From Bacteroidetes oral taxon 274 str. F0058 (GTDB lineage: Bacteria; Bacteroidota; Bacteroidia; Bacteroidales; Paludibacteraceae): 64,000 nucleotides of DNA. The translations under genes were made by a program, and so were the position numbers. Of the stretch, positions 44,184 to 54,900 are shown piece after piece (position 1 is the first letter of the stretch; every line of letters begins with the position of its first letter). Location of the stretch: NCBI GenBank assembly GCA_000163695.1, contig GG774889.1, positions 4,560 to 68,559 on the forward strand, given 5' to 3'. Below the pieces are notes generated by a model. That model was not told the origin of the DNA, ran no database searches, and saw only the letters and a program-made list of their open reading frames with translations.

Positions 44184-45203
44184 TTATTTGCTGTTCTTCT
44201 TATAATATTTTATCATTTTGGGTATCACCTCCTCTACCGTGCCGTTGATGACATAGTCGGCAATGGCGTTGATAGGTGCGTCGGGGTCGTTGTTGACCGA
44301 TATTATCATAGCCGAATCCTGCATACCTGCAATGTGCTGTATCTGACCCGATATGCCACAAGCGATATATAGCTTCGGGCGAACTGTTACGCCTGTCTGC
44401 CCTATCTGACGGTCGTGGTCGACAAAGCCTGCGTCGACGGCGGCACGAGTGGCGCCTACTTCGGCGTGTAGCTCCTTGGCAAGCGAGAAAAGCATATCGA
44501 AGTTTTCTTTCGAGCCCATACCGTATCCGCCGGCAATCACTATGGGCGAACCCTTGAGGTTGTGCTTTGCCTTCTCTACGTGGCGTTCGATGATATTGAC
44601 TACAAAGTCGGCATCGGATACATATTTGGCGACATCGTGTTTTACAACTTCGGTCTTGTAGGCGGCGTCGAAAATCTCTTTTTTCATCACACCCTCGCGG
44701 ACAGTGGCCATCTGCGGGCGATTGTCGGGGTTGATGATAGTTGCCACGATATTGCCCCCAAAAGCGGGACGAATCTGGTAAAGGAGTTTCTCGTAGGTCT
44801 TACCTGCCTTTCGGTCTTCGTGCGAACCTATCTCGAGAGCTGTACAGTCGGCAGTGAGTCCCGAAAAGAGCGACGACGACACACGCGGTCCGAGGTCGCG
44901 ACCGATGACGGTAGCTCCCATAAGGCACACCTGCGGCTGCTCTTGTTTGAATAGATTGATGATGATAGAAGTATGCGGCAGCGACGTGTACGGATACAGT
45001 CTCTTGTCGTCGAAGAGATGCAATATGTCTACTCCGTAAGGAGCCACTTGGCGTTCGATACCGTCGAGATTGTGCCCTATTGCTACGGCTTCGAGTTTGC
45101 AGCCGAGCTGAGCGGCAAGTGATTTACCTTTTGTCAGAAGTTCGAGGCTGACGTCGAGCACAGCACCGTCTTCTATTTCGCAGTATACAAATAGATTGTT
45201 CAT
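44184..45203 (-). CDS. etfA: Electron transfer flavoprotein alpha subunit
   Basis: A 339-residue subunit. The C-terminal FAD domain has VGATRAAVDAGFVDHDRQIG (about residues 246-265), QTGVTVRPKLYIACGISGQI and QHIAGMQDS (about 265-295), the EtfA FAD signature. The N-terminal domain is the shared ETF fold. With EtfB it shuttles electrons to or from the acyl-CoA dehydrogenase encoded next. It lies 49 bp after etfB. Confidence 0.95.
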   Translation of the reverse strand: MNNLFVYCEIEDGAVLDVSLELLTKGKSLAAQLGCKLEAVAIGHNLDGIERQVAPYGVDILHLFDDKRLYPYTSLPHTSIIINLFKQEQPQVCLMGATVIGRDLGPRVSSSLFSGLTADCTALEIGSHEDRKAGKTYEKLLYQIRPAFGGNIVATIINPDNRPQMATVREGVMKKEIFDAAYKTEVVKHDVAKYVSDADFVVNIIERHVEKAKHNLKGSPIVIAGGYGMGSKENFDMLFSLAKELHAEVGATRAAVDAGFVDHDRQIGQTGVTVRPKLYIACGISGQIQHIAGMQDSAMIISVNNDPDAPINAIADYVINGTVEEVIPKMIKYYKKNSK

Positions 45204-45252
45204 TATATTCTTTTCTGTTTTTTTCTGAATAAATTAAATAATGCCGTAAAAA

Positions 45253-46134
45253 TCAACCGATAGTATGGTTCTCTATCAGTTCCTTCATCAAATCGTCTAT
45301 CTCGTCATCGGCAGACGAAATCACTTTGCTCTCTTTGGCTTGGAAAACAATATTCTGTATGGTCTTGACCTTTGTCGGCGAGCCCGAAAGCCCACATTGC
45401 ACCACATCGGCATCTACATCTGCCACACTCCATTCCTCGATATTAAGGTATGGGTATTGCTTGTAATCGTCCTCGTAAGGCAGGGGCTGACCCGCCTTGG
45501 TTATTTCGGCTTTTTCCTGAACGCCCAGAGCACGTTTGTACTTCTGCACAAGTTTTGCATTACGCGGGCGGCACTCGGCAGCCGAGCCATTTACGGTAAT
45601 CAGTAGAGGCATAGGAGCTTCGACCGTCTCTACTCCGCCTGCTATGCCGCGGCGAATGGTAATCTTGGAGTTCTCTATCTTCATTATCTCCTCGGCGTAT
45701 GTTACCTGCGGCAGACCGAGCTTCTCGGCTACCTGAGGTCCTACCTGAGCCGTGTCGCCGTCGATAGCCTGGCGTCCGCCTATGATGAGGTCGAAGTCGC
45801 CTATCTTGCGGATAGCCATACTCAGAGCGTAAGAGGTAGCCAAGGTATCGGCACCGGCAAAGGCTCTGTCGGTAAGCAGGTATCCGTTGTCGGCTCCTCG
45901 GAACATTCCTTCACGGATGATTTCGGCGGCACGTCCGGGACCCATCGTGAGCATTGTTATGGTAGTGCCGGGGAACTTGTCTTTTATGCGAAGGGCTTGT
46001 TCCAATGCGTTCAAGTCTTCGGGATTGAAGATAGCCGGCAGCGCACCGCGGTTGATAGTGCCGTCTTCTTTCATAGCATCTTTGCCCACATTTCGAGTGT
46101 CGGGCACTTGTTTTGCTAAAACGATAATTCTCAT
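45253..46134 (-). CDS. etfB: Electron transfer flavoprotein beta subunit
   Basis: A 293-residue subunit beginning MRIIVLAKQVPDTRN, the normal EtfB start. GRAAEIIREGMFRGADNGYL and DLIIGGRQAIDGDTAQVGPQ (about residues 118-137) are nucleotide-binding landmarks, and LPQVTYAEEI follows. It is the first gene of the etfB-etfA-acyl-CoA dehydrogenase operon, with an exact promoter -7 element 57 bp upstream (46191-46198). Confidence 0.95.
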   Translation of the reverse strand: MRIIVLAKQVPDTRNVGKDAMKEDGTINRGALPAIFNPEDLNALEQALRIKDKFPGTTITMLTMGPGRAAEIIREGMFRGADNGYLLTDRAFAGADTLATSYALSMAIRKIGDFDLIIGGRQAIDGDTAQVGPQVAEKLGLPQVTYAEEIMKIENSKITIRRGIAGGVETVEAPMPLLITVNGSAAECRPRNAKLVQKYKRALGVQEKAEITKAGQPLPYEDDYKQYPYLNIEEWSVADVDADVVQCGLSGSPTKVKTIQNIVFQAKESKVISSADDEIDDLMKELIENHTIG

Positions 46135-46190
46135 ATTATTAGAACACTTATATTTTTAAAATTAAATTCTCTATTTCAAAAAGCCAACTG

Positions 46191-46198
46191 CAAAGGTA
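46191..46198 (-). promoter_or_regulatory. Promoter -7 element for the etf operon
   Basis: TACCTTTG on the minus strand, an exact match to TAnnTTTG. Confidence 0.65.
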
Positions 46199-46334
46199 AG
46201 CAAAATTCTTAAAATACCAACCACCTTGTCAATATTGGCTGATGTTTTTAGACGGTCATAGGGTAGAAATTCTTCTAAAAAAGCAATCTTGAGCAAAAAA
46301 CAAAAATGTCTATTAATTTGTAAAAATATATCGC

Positions 46335-46342
46335 TACCTTTG
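46335..46342 (+). promoter_or_regulatory. Promoter -7 element for the SUKH-like gene
   Basis: TACCTTTG, exact match, 37 bp before the ATG at 46379; divergent from the etf promoter. Confidence 0.6.
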
Positions 46343-46378
46343 CAGAAACGTTTTTTACATGTCTAAATATACAAAAAT

Positions 46379-47053
46379 ATGCCCAATATCTTATTACAAC
46401 AATTAGAAAACGCATTGCCCGAAGGAATGCAAATCCCCGAGGAATTGCGAAAACTCTATCAGTGGATAGAGGACAACTGTTATTATGAGGACAGAGACGG
46501 CGTGCGTTACGGCTATCTCTATCCGCAAGATAAGCTAAGAGACAGCTGGACAGACGACGAGCGAGAAGGCGGTACCGATATTACTTTCAATGTAGATGAA
46601 GAATCCTATCGTAATGATCTGTTAGCAATACTATACCAACAGTACGCAGAGGAAGTGGGACGCCGTTTGTTGTCTTTTGCCCGCAGTGGAGGCGATGGTT
46701 CGGAATGTGCCCTGTGGCTGGACGATGAAGGGCGTACCCAAATCGTGCATATCGGGTCGGGTTCAGGCTCTGTGATGACCTGTATATTGGTGAAAAACGG
46801 TTTGGATTTCTTGAGACTCTTAGCTATCGGCTACGACGAGATTTGTTGGGACGAGTATTATCCGCTACCTCCTAACAGTAATGAGAACGAAATGTTCATC
46901 CACCCAAATACAAAGTACCAAGAGTGGGTACAAAATACCTTCCGTACCACTATCCCCAAGACAGGATTGGAAGTTGTAACCCCTCACGGAATGGATGGCG
47001 AACCCTCTGACGACCCTTTTTTGAATTGGTTTTTTGAGATGACAGATGTGTAA
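46379..47053 (+). CDS. SMI1/KNR4 (SUKH)-like protein, probable orphan immunity protein
   Basis: A 224-residue acidic cytoplasmic protein. IPEELRKLYQWIEDNCYYED near the start and a central CALWLDDEGRTQIVHIGSGSGS with LDFLRLLAIGYDEICWDE are typical of SUKH-superfamily proteins, which serve as immunity proteins to polymorphic toxins. No toxin gene is adjacent, so it would be an orphan. It has its own promoter and may be co-transcribed with the next gene, 60 bp on. Its base composition is closer to the chromosome than to the Rhs array. Confidence 0.68.
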   Translation: MPNILLQQLENALPEGMQIPEELRKLYQWIEDNCYYEDRDGVRYGYLYPQDKLRDSWTDDEREGGTDITFNVDEESYRNDLLAILYQQYAEEVGRRLLSFARSGGDGSECALWLDDEGRTQIVHIGSGSGSVMTCILVKNGLDFLRLLAIGYDEICWDEYYPLPPNSNENEMFIHPNTKYQEWVQNTFRTTIPKTGLEVVTPHGMDGEPSDDPFLNWFFEMTDV

Positions 47054-47113
47054 AAACATTTCATAATCAAAGCGTCAAACAAACAAAAGAATTTCAAAAA
47101 AGACTATATCATT

Positions 47114-47854
47114 ATGCTCTCAAGAGAAAACATTCAAGAATTGAACGACCATTTACAGGCGTTCCCAAAGGCAGAAGACATCTTTACGGAAGACCAACAA
47201 TGGCTCAGAAAGCATTTTCTGCCCCTGATGAGTATCGATTTGGTAGAACTCAACCCCGAATGGGCAGGGCAAAAGGTATATATACTCAGTCCGTTTGAGC
47301 CTTACGAGGTTTATATAGGCTATAATACTACCGAATATCATAATGAATATACTGCTACGAATTGGTTAGCCTTTAAATTGACTGATGATAATAAGTTTGA
47401 GTTTCTGGGAAAAGAAGGATTTTTTGAAAGAACAGCCATTCACGACTGGGATTTCAATTCCGAAGAAGAAAAAGAATTTCAAGAAATGCAGAAAGGCTAC
47501 GAGAAAAGTAAAGCAAATTTCGAGAAATACGGTTCATTAATTAATTTATATTCTCTTGAATACGATGGAAAACTGAATAAAGTGAACTATTTAAACAGAT
47601 TTGGGGGAGATATATGGGACGGAAATTGGACTACAACTATTGAAAGTGATGAGTATCCGAAAGCATTTGATATGAAAATAGAAATAGGTAATGACCTCCC
47701 TAACGATGGGATTAGTATAACCTATCAAGGAAACCCTTTCTATTTTATTGCAGAAACGGCAAGTTACGATTGGTATGGTGGCGGTATCGATGCTATCATT
47801 ATGCTTTACGAGCCCGTAAGCCGTATCGTGCTATTCACTTTTGATTATTCGTAA
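47114..47854 (+). CDS. Hypothetical cytoplasmic protein, possible immunity protein
   Basis: A 246-residue protein without signal peptide. The N-terminal half has VYILSPFEPYEVYIGYNTTE; a charged helix (EEKEFQEMQKGYEKSKANFE) follows, then a beta-rich C-terminal half ending RIVLFTFDYS. I recognise the style of a Bacteroidetes family often found near SUKH-type genes but no named domain. Its place right after the SUKH-like gene suggests a related function. Confidence 0.5.
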   Translation: MLSRENIQELNDHLQAFPKAEDIFTEDQQWLRKHFLPLMSIDLVELNPEWAGQKVYILSPFEPYEVYIGYNTTEYHNEYTATNWLAFKLTDDNKFEFLGKEGFFERTAIHDWDFNSEEEKEFQEMQKGYEKSKANFEKYGSLINLYSLEYDGKLNKVNYLNRFGGDIWDGNWTTTIESDEYPKAFDMKIEIGNDLPNDGISITYQGNPFYFIAETASYDWYGGGIDAIIMLYEPVSRIVLFTFDYS

Positions 47855-47923
47855 ATTGATTAAGCAATTTAAACATATTAACAATTTAATTAAATCATTA
47901 ATTGCCCGTGCGGCTCGTATCGA

Positions 47924-48460
47924 ATGAAAACACTCATTATAGTAACACACCCTCATATAGAGGATTCTCTCATCAACAAGCGTTGGATTGAGGAGCTCGA
48001 GAAATACCCGGAGCAATATACCATACATCAGTTGTACAAAGTATATCCCGACGAACATATCAACGTCAGGAAGGAACAACAACTGATAGAGCAGTACGAC
48101 CACATTGTATTTCAGTTTCCGCTCTATTGGTTTAGTATGCCCCCATTGTTAAAGAAATGGCAAGACGAAGTCCTTACCTACGGTTGGGCTTACGGGAGCA
48201 AAAGCGGTTATAAAGTAGGTGGCAAAAAGGTAACGCTTGCCATTTCGGCAGGTATTGATGAGCGTGAATATGCGCATAACGAAAAATACAAGTACACCCT
48301 TAAGGAATTGTTGCGTCCTTTTGAACTCACGTTCGAATACATTCACGCCGATTTTCGTCCGTTTTTTGCCTATTACGGCATCGAGCTGAATAGTACAACC
48401 GAATGGATTGAGAGAAGTGTACCATTATATAGGCAGTTTTTAGAAGAATTCTCTAAGTAA
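47924..48460 (+). CDS. NAD(P)H-dependent oxidoreductase, flavodoxin-like fold
   Basis: A 178-residue quinone-reductase-like flavoprotein (MdaB/KefF/YwrO type). MKTLIIVTHPHIEDSLINKR is the FMN-phosphate loop, HIVFQFPLYWFSMPPLLKKW (about residues 64-83) the flavin-ring contact, and TYGWAYG follows. Such enzymes reduce quinones with two electrons or regulate potassium efflux channels. No channel gene is adjacent, so the quinone reductase role is more likely. Confidence 0.85.
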   Translation: MKTLIIVTHPHIEDSLINKRWIEELEKYPEQYTIHQLYKVYPDEHINVRKEQQLIEQYDHIVFQFPLYWFSMPPLLKKWQDEVLTYGWAYGSKSGYKVGGKKVTLAISAGIDEREYAHNEKYKYTLKELLRPFELTFEYIHADFRPFFAYYGIELNSTTEWIERSVPLYRQFLEEFSK

Positions 48461-48515
48461 AACAGAAATCAACACTTTGTACTTTATCCAATAAAAATTA
48501 TTCAAAATACTCGTT

Positions 48516-48878
48516 ATGAATATCGAAGATTTACGCACATTTTGTCTGTCGTTTCCTGCCACAGAGGAGCGGCTGCCGTTCAACCCCGACTATCTCGTTT
48601 TCTTTGTATACGATAAAATGTTTTGTTTGATAGACATCACCGACCCGCACGACATCAACCTCAAATGTGACCCCGAACGTGCCATAGAGTTGCGAGAACG
48701 CTATTCGGAGGTTACTCCCGGCTACCATATGAACAAAAAACATTGGAATACGGTACGAATAGACGGTTCGCTACCCGACAGTCTCATCGAAGAATGGATT
48801 ACAGACTCATATAACCTCGTGGTAATGGGCTTGCCCAAAAAACTCCGTCAAGAGCTATCCTCTTACAAAAACCAATAA
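48516..48878 (+). CDS. MmcQ/YjbR family protein
   Basis: A 120-residue protein with the family pattern: CLSFPATEERLPFNPDYLVF near the N-terminus, MFCLIDI, INLKCDPERAIELRERY and GYHMNKKHWNTVRIDGSLPD, ending in LVVMGLPKKLRQEL. The fold resembles a cytidine-deaminase-like or double-wing DNA-binding protein; its cellular role is not established. It lies 55 bp after the oxidoreductase gene. Confidence 0.88.
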   Translation: MNIEDLRTFCLSFPATEERLPFNPDYLVFFVYDKMFCLIDITDPHDINLKCDPERAIELRERYSEVTPGYHMNKKHWNTVRIDGSLPDSLIEEWITDSYNLVVMGLPKKLRQELSSYKNQ

Positions 48879-48919
48879 CACAGTATAATATTATCTAACA
48901 CAACCCCCTTTACAAGAAA

Positions 48920-49705
48920 ATGAAGCGATTGCTATATTTATTAATATCCGTAATGCTTCCGTCTGCATCGATATATTCGCAGATGTTATTCTCGGAAAAT
49001 ATGACGATGTATATCGACAGCACCAAAACCATACAGGGAATGATATCGCCTATGATGGAGTTCAAGACCGAGAAAGAGAACGTTTTGACGTTAAAAAACA
49101 CTGCCAACTTCAACCTGCTCATAGGTCGTAAGAGAGTAATTAACGTCATAAACAAGCTTGAGCTGTCTACATACGGCGACAAAATAACAGTCAGCGGCGG
49201 TTATATACACGGCGAATTTCGTTACTTGCTCCACCACTCTTTCGAGGTGTATCCTTATATAGAGTCGCAGTGGGCAGAGAGTCGGGGCATGCTGTATAAG
49301 GTATCCTCCGGTCTGCAAGCTCGCTATCGTCTGGTGAACAGCAACAGCTGCCTTATGTTCGCCAACGGAGCACTGTTTTTCGAATACGAGAAGTGGCAAC
49401 ACCCCGTACCCGACTCCATTACAGGCAAGTACGCTATCAGCCGCAACATCAAGAGCCATCTTTCACTGAGCTTCCGCCACCGTCCGAACGACCATTGGGA
49501 GTTCATCGCCACCGCAATCCATCAGGCAAACCCCGACAGCTACCTCACTAAGGCACGCTTCGGAGGAGCCATCGATCTCAAATACCGCATCACACAGACC
49601 ACAGGCATACGCATAGCATACCGATTCATATACGACACCGACCCGATAGTAGACGTACGCAAATATTACCATAACTTAGAGACTGCCATAGATATTGTTT
49701 TTTAG
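48920..49705 (+). CDS. DUF481-like outer-membrane protein
   Basis: A 261-residue protein with a signal peptide (about residues 1-20, ending SIYSQ). The mature part repeats amphipathic strands: KITVSGGYIHGEFRYLLHHS, YIESQWAESRGMLYKVSSGL and the C-terminal TTGIRIAYRFIYD, ending in phenylalanine. This is the DUF481 (YdiY-like) beta-barrel pattern. Function unknown. It ends 38 bp from the convergent lipoprotein gene. Confidence 0.68.
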   Translation: MKRLLYLLISVMLPSASIYSQMLFSENMTMYIDSTKTIQGMISPMMEFKTEKENVLTLKNTANFNLLIGRKRVINVINKLELSTYGDKITVSGGYIHGEFRYLLHHSFEVYPYIESQWAESRGMLYKVSSGLQARYRLVNSNSCLMFANGALFFEYEKWQHPVPDSITGKYAISRNIKSHLSLSFRHRPNDHWEFIATAIHQANPDSYLTKARFGGAIDLKYRITQTTGIRIAYRFIYDTDPIVDVRKYYHNLETAIDIVF

Positions 49706-49743
49706 CAAATCATAGCGAGCAAAAACAAAATCCGCTTAAAAGC

Positions 49744-50589
49744 TTATTTCGTCTTCTTACACTCTGTCTTTTTGTTGTAGTTGCCTTCGGTATCGGCAAT
49801 AAACTTACTTTTCAGGTAATACTTCCCTTTCTCGTAATACAAGCTCACTAAGGGCGAGGTGCTGCCGTCGATACTTGGCATAGGTTCATCTGCCGACAGC
49901 GATTTGGCGAAATCGAACACAAGGCTGTTGTCTGTCTCGTTTTTTATACGACATTCGATTTCAAAGCAGGTCATATGACCATTACCGCTGAAAACACAAC
50001 GGTCGGCAGACACACTCAACGTATATTCGACAAAAAGCGATACGGCGACGGTTGTGTCCGAGATATAATAGTTGTAGTCTCCGAACCATTTCGAACTTTT
50101 GACATATCTTGCAGACGTCCCCTCCAATTCGTCTTCTTCATCTAAATTGAAGTATTGGCGTATTATACCGACATCCGCATCTTGGACAACAACATGTTTT
50201 TTGCCGTTGTCATATAAAATGACGTTTGTCCATATCGTTTTTACGACAGACGTATCGGCTATGTTTATATCACGATTGCCTAATTTTACGACTTTTATTG
50301 TTGTATCCGCATAAATAATCGGTATATCGTGCTTTTCTAAAAACGCTTTGATACGGTATTTGTCTTCTGCGATACCGTCTGCGTCAGCATAGAAGTCCTC
50401 TTCGTTTTTATATTCCTTTTTTATATCGCTTAACTCCGTCGGGCTCAGCTTGAAGAATATTGCCCCTCTGCCGCTATCCACGCATAAAGTATCCTTTCTG
50501 TTTTGGAGACGGCTCTCCTCAGACTCTTGTCTTGGCGAGCAGCACATACAACCTGTTATTATGATCGCTATGAATATTGCCTTTCTCAC
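49744..50589 (-). CDS. Hypothetical lipoprotein
   Basis: A 281-residue protein starting MRKAIFIAIIITGCMCCSPR, a lipoprotein signal with the modified cysteine at about 14-17. The mature part is acidic with two similar beta-rich halves and no recognised domain. It is on the minus strand, downstream of another secreted-protein gene (50642-51619) with a 52-bp gap, so the two may form an operon. Confidence 0.55.
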   Translation of the reverse strand: MRKAIFIAIIITGCMCCSPRQESEESRLQNRKDTLCVDSGRGAIFFKLSPTELSDIKKEYKNEEDFYADADGIAEDKYRIKAFLEKHDIPIIYADTTIKVVKLGNRDINIADTSVVKTIWTNVILYDNGKKHVVVQDADVGIIRQYFNLDEEDELEGTSARYVKSSKWFGDYNYYISDTTVAVSLFVEYTLSVSADRCVFSGNGHMTCFEIECRIKNETDNSLVFDFAKSLSADEPMPSIDGSTSPLVSLYYEKGKYYLKSKFIADTEGNYNKKTECKKTK

Positions 50590-50641
50590 GTTTGTATCAA
50601 TTGATTTGTCCTGTAATATTTCGGTAGTTTACAACGGCGTT

Positions 50642-51619
50642 TCATTCATCTCGTTTTTTCATATCTTCATACAACTCGGTATATTTCTTTAACTTTTCGT
50701 ACCCGTAATAATTTTTCTTTTTGTAATGCTTCAACAGATAAGGGTACGTATCGTACATATTCCCTATTGTCTCCATAGTATTCATATCTATATAATCACA
50801 TTGTTCGACTTTCGTATAAATCTTATCTATCATATAAGCGACATCTTCTTCCAAATTTCCGCCATACTTTGATTTATACAGTTCTTTAAACAGATATTTA
50901 TTGATATAAGTATCGAAAGGTTCTTTTATTCGACACAACTTACTTGTGGTCAGCTCGTTAAAACTATGATTGTCTGTGGTCGGCAGAGCACTCAGATAAG
51001 CATCAAGTACGTAACGGCGTAATTCCCAAGTACCATTTATGCCTTTACGACCAAAAAAGGATGAAAAATACAAATCACTGAATTCCTCTTTTGGGGGTTG
51101 GCTAAGCATCTTATTTATCGCAAATCTCTTAATTTCTTCATTCCAAAATCCGAATTCATTTAATAATCTGAAAATCTCACTTCCTTTTTGTAAGTAAGTG
51201 AATGCCTCTTGGTTGCGATAAAAGATATAATCGTTATACGCTTTCAGATAACGATAATCATAGTATTCATCGGTCTGAATATCTGTATCTATAAACCTAT
51301 GCTTGGTAGAAATAATTAAGAAATCAGGCTCATCTTCGACTATCGGCGGCAACTCTAAATAGATAACCCCTTCTTTTTTATCTTTTTCGGTTATTTCATA
51401 TCCGAAAACCTCTTTAACTCTACGTCTAAACAACTTATTGTCAGGCACTTTATATCCAAGCTGTATTATTTCTTTTGCTCTTGCAGCAAAGGTGTCGTCA
51501 TCTTCGTACAAATTAATCGTATCTGATTTTATAATGTTCTGTTTATTCGTACCATATCCTATGGTCAATATCGGTAGAGACACAAAACAAAGGATTATTA
51601 ACCTATTGTATATACCCAT
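50642..51619 (-). CDS. Hypothetical secreted protein
   Basis: A 325-residue protein with a signal peptide (MGIYNRLIILCFVSLPILTI). The mature part is helical, tyrosine- and lysine-rich (YDYRYLKAYNDYIFYRNQEA, FTYLQKGSEIFRLLNEFGFW, KKYTELYEDMKKRDE) with no recognised domain. Probably periplasmic. It is the upstream member of a minus-strand pair with the lipoprotein gene at 49744. Confidence 0.5.
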   Translation of the reverse strand: MGIYNRLIILCFVSLPILTIGYGTNKQNIIKSDTINLYEDDDTFAARAKEIIQLGYKVPDNKLFRRRVKEVFGYEITEKDKKEGVIYLELPPIVEDEPDFLIISTKHRFIDTDIQTDEYYDYRYLKAYNDYIFYRNQEAFTYLQKGSEIFRLLNEFGFWNEEIKRFAINKMLSQPPKEEFSDLYFSSFFGRKGINGTWELRRYVLDAYLSALPTTDNHSFNELTTSKLCRIKEPFDTYINKYLFKELYKSKYGGNLEEDVAYMIDKIYTKVEQCDYIDMNTMETIGNMYDTYPYLLKHYKKKNYYGYEKLKKYTELYEDMKKRDE

Positions 51620-51912
51620 AATTCTTTATTTCTATATTGTCTGCAAAGATATATAAAACCCTCCATATCGCCAACATTCTACTTACAAACACGGTCTCTT
51701 TTTTCGTCTCAAACACAATCAAAAGTAAAAGATTTATAGCCGATTATCAGAGATAAGTTTCTATAAGATTAATATACAGAGACATTCAAAACTTGTTAAT
51801 AAGTTTTGTCGCCGAAGCGTGTCATACTTCGGAGTTTTTTAGTATCTTGCGTGTCGTTTTCCGACAAAAACAAGAGGCTAATAATCACACATATAAAAAG
51901 CATATAGAAGAG
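51620..51912. other. dnaE leader and divergent intergenic region
   Basis: No exact TAnnTTTG. TAAGTTTC at 51754-51761 is a one-mismatch candidate on the plus strand. A hairpin with a T run lies at 51812-51840, before the dnaE start. Confidence 0.4.
51812..51840 (+). terminator. Terminator-like hairpin in the dnaE leader
   Basis: CCGAAG (51812-51817) pairs with CTTCGG (51827-51832), followed by AG and six T residues. The stem is short (6 bp), so it would be a weak terminator or attenuator. Confidence 0.4.
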
Positions 51913-54900
51913 ATGAGTTTTGTTCATTTGCACGTTCACAGCAGTTTTTCGGTACTCGACGGTATGAGCCGTATCGAAGACCTTGTCGATAAAGCCATTA
52001 AATACGAAATGCCGGGAATAGCCCTTACCGACCACGGCTCTATGTATGGCATAAAAGAGTTTCTGGATTACGTCAAGAAGGTAAAAAAGAGTGCGAAAGA
52101 ACAGTTACAGAAAGGCAAAATATCCGAAGAGGAATGTGCCAGGATACAGAGTTTCAAGCCTATATTGGGCGTAGAAGCATACTGTGCGGCACGCACTCTG
52201 TACGACAAAGACAAAAACAAAAAACTATTCTTGGAACGCAAGAACAAAGATATAATAGTGGATATGAGCGGATTTCACCTCCTGCTGTTAGCCAAAAACA
52301 AAAAAGGCTATCAGAATCTCTGTAAACTCGTATCCATATCTTGGGTAGACGGCTTCTACCAAAAACCGCGAATAGACAAAAACGTATTGAAGACATACAG
52401 CGAGGGGCTGATAGTCAGCTCTGCCTGCCTCGGTGGCGAGATACCGCAATATATACTGAACAACGAGATAGACAAAGCCGAAGAGACTATCAATTGGTTT
52501 CGCAGTGTGTTCGGCGACGATTTTTATCTCGAGGTACAGCTACACAAACCCACGCGTCCCGAGATAAGCAACGAGACATACCTCAACCAACAGAGAGTGA
52601 ACGAGGAGATATACCGACTTGCCCGTAAAACAGGCACCAAAGTGGTAGCCACCAACGACATACATTTCGTCGAAGCCGAACACGCCGATGCTCACGAGCG
52701 TTTGGTATGCCTGAGCACAGGCAAAAAAATCAGCGACACCGACCGAATGCTCTACACGAAAGAGGAGTATATGAAGACACCCGAGCAGATGAGAGAGCTA
52801 TTTGCCGAACACCCTGAGGTGATAGACAATACTCTTGAGGTGCTGAGCAAGGTAGAACTCTTCTCACTCGACTCGAGCCCGATTATGCCCAAGTTCGACA
52901 TACCCGAAGAGTTCGGTACTGTCGAAGGGTACAGGCAGCAGTTTACAGAACAAGACCTTATAGCCGAGTTCTCGAGAACGGCAGAGAACAAACCGCTGGA
53001 CGAAGAGCAGGCTGCCAAACGAATAGCCGAGCTGGGGGGAGTAGAGAAGCTATACCGCATAAAGCTCGAAGCCGACTATCTGACCAAAATCACCTACGAC
53101 GGTGCAAAAGAACGATATGCCGACATAACAGACCAGATACGCGAACGTATCGACTTCGAACTGAACACCATAAAATCTATGGGATTCCCTGGTTATTTCC
53201 TCATAGTGCAGGACTTTGTGGCTGCAGCTCGGCAGATGAACGTCTGGGTAGGTCCCGGACGAGGCTCGGCGGCAGGTTCTGTCGTCGCATATTGTCTGAA
53301 AATAACCAATATAGACCCATTCAAATACGACCTTCTCTTCGAGCGGTTTCTCAATCCCGACCGTATATCGTTGCCCGATATAGACATCGACTTCGACAAC
53401 GACGGTCTGTCGCAGGTACTCGAGTGGGTTACACACAAATACGGCAAAGAGTGCGTCGCACATATCATCAACTACGGCACTATGGCAACAAAACTTGCCA
53501 TTACCGACGTAGGACGAATACAGGAAATACCGCTGAACGAAGTAAACAACTTCAAGAAAATAATCCCCGACAGCTTGGAGAATTACAAAGACGAGAAAAC
53601 GGGTAAGACTCCCAAAATGAACATCTCCAACATATTGAAATACAGCAAAGAGGTACAGCGTTGGTGCAAAGAGAAACCCGCCATCGCCGAGATGATGAAA
53701 TATGCCGACCAGCTCGAAGGCACTGTGCGTCAGACAGGAGTGCACGCCTGTGGAATAATAATCGCTCCCGACGACCTTACTAACTTCGTACCCCTATCGA
53801 CAGCCAAAGAGAAAGACAAAAGCAAAAAAGACACCGAAGTGCTTGTTACTCAGTACGACGGACACGTTATCGAACAGATAGGACTGATAAAGATGGACTT
53901 CTTGGCGCTGAAAACACTATCGATAATGAAAGAGACTGTCGCCAACATAAAAAAATCGAAAAATATCGACCTCGACATAAACAACATAGACTGGAACGAC
54001 AAGGCAACTTTCGAGCTCTTCGCTCAGGGCAATACCATCGGGGTATTTCAGTTCGAAAGTACAGGAATGCGTAAATATCTGATGCAGCTAAAACCGACCT
54101 CCATCGAAGACCTCATAGCAATGAACGCTCTGTACCGTCCCGGTCCTATGGATTATATTCCCGATTTCATCGACCGCAAACACGGCAGAATGCCTATCAC
54201 GTACGATATTCCCATAATGGAACAATATCTGAAAGATACCTACGGCATCACCGTCTATCAGGAGCAGGTTATGTTGCTGTCGAGGCAGCTGGCGGGCTTC
54301 ACACGCGGACAGTCCGACCAACTGCGTAAGGCTATGGGAAAAAAGATAAAGGCGATGCTTATGGAGCTGAAACCCAAATTTATAGACGGCGGAGTAGGCA
54401 ACGGACACGACCGAAATATCCTCGAAAAGATATGGGAAGACTGGGAAAAATTCGCCTCCTATGCATTTAACAAATCGCACTCGACGTGTTACGCAGTACT
54501 TGCATATCAAACGGCATATCTGAAAACCCACTACCCTGCCGAATTTATGGCGGCAAATCTTACTCTGAACAAAGGTAAAATAACCGAAGTAAATAAGTTT
54601 ATGGAGGAGTGTAAGATAATGAAAATCCCTGTATTGCTGCCCGACGTAAACGAGTCGGATATGTTGTTTACCGTCAACACGAAGGGCGAGATACGCTTCG
54701 GACTCGGAGGAATAAAAAATGTGGGCGAAGCCACTGTCGAAGGGATTATCGAAGAGCGGAAGAATAACGGCAGCTTCAAGTCCATCTTCGACTTCCTCGA
54801 GCGTGTCAATCTAAAATCGTGTAACAAAAAAGCTATCGAAAGTTTTGCCCTGTCGGGAGCGTTGGATTCGTTTACCGATATGAAACGCGAAGACTACTTC

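Noticed and set aside
51793..51912. 40-residue N-terminal extension of DnaE
   Set aside because: It begins at a TTG, covers the leader hairpin, and the conserved PHP start HLHVHSSF follows the ATG at 51913 directly.
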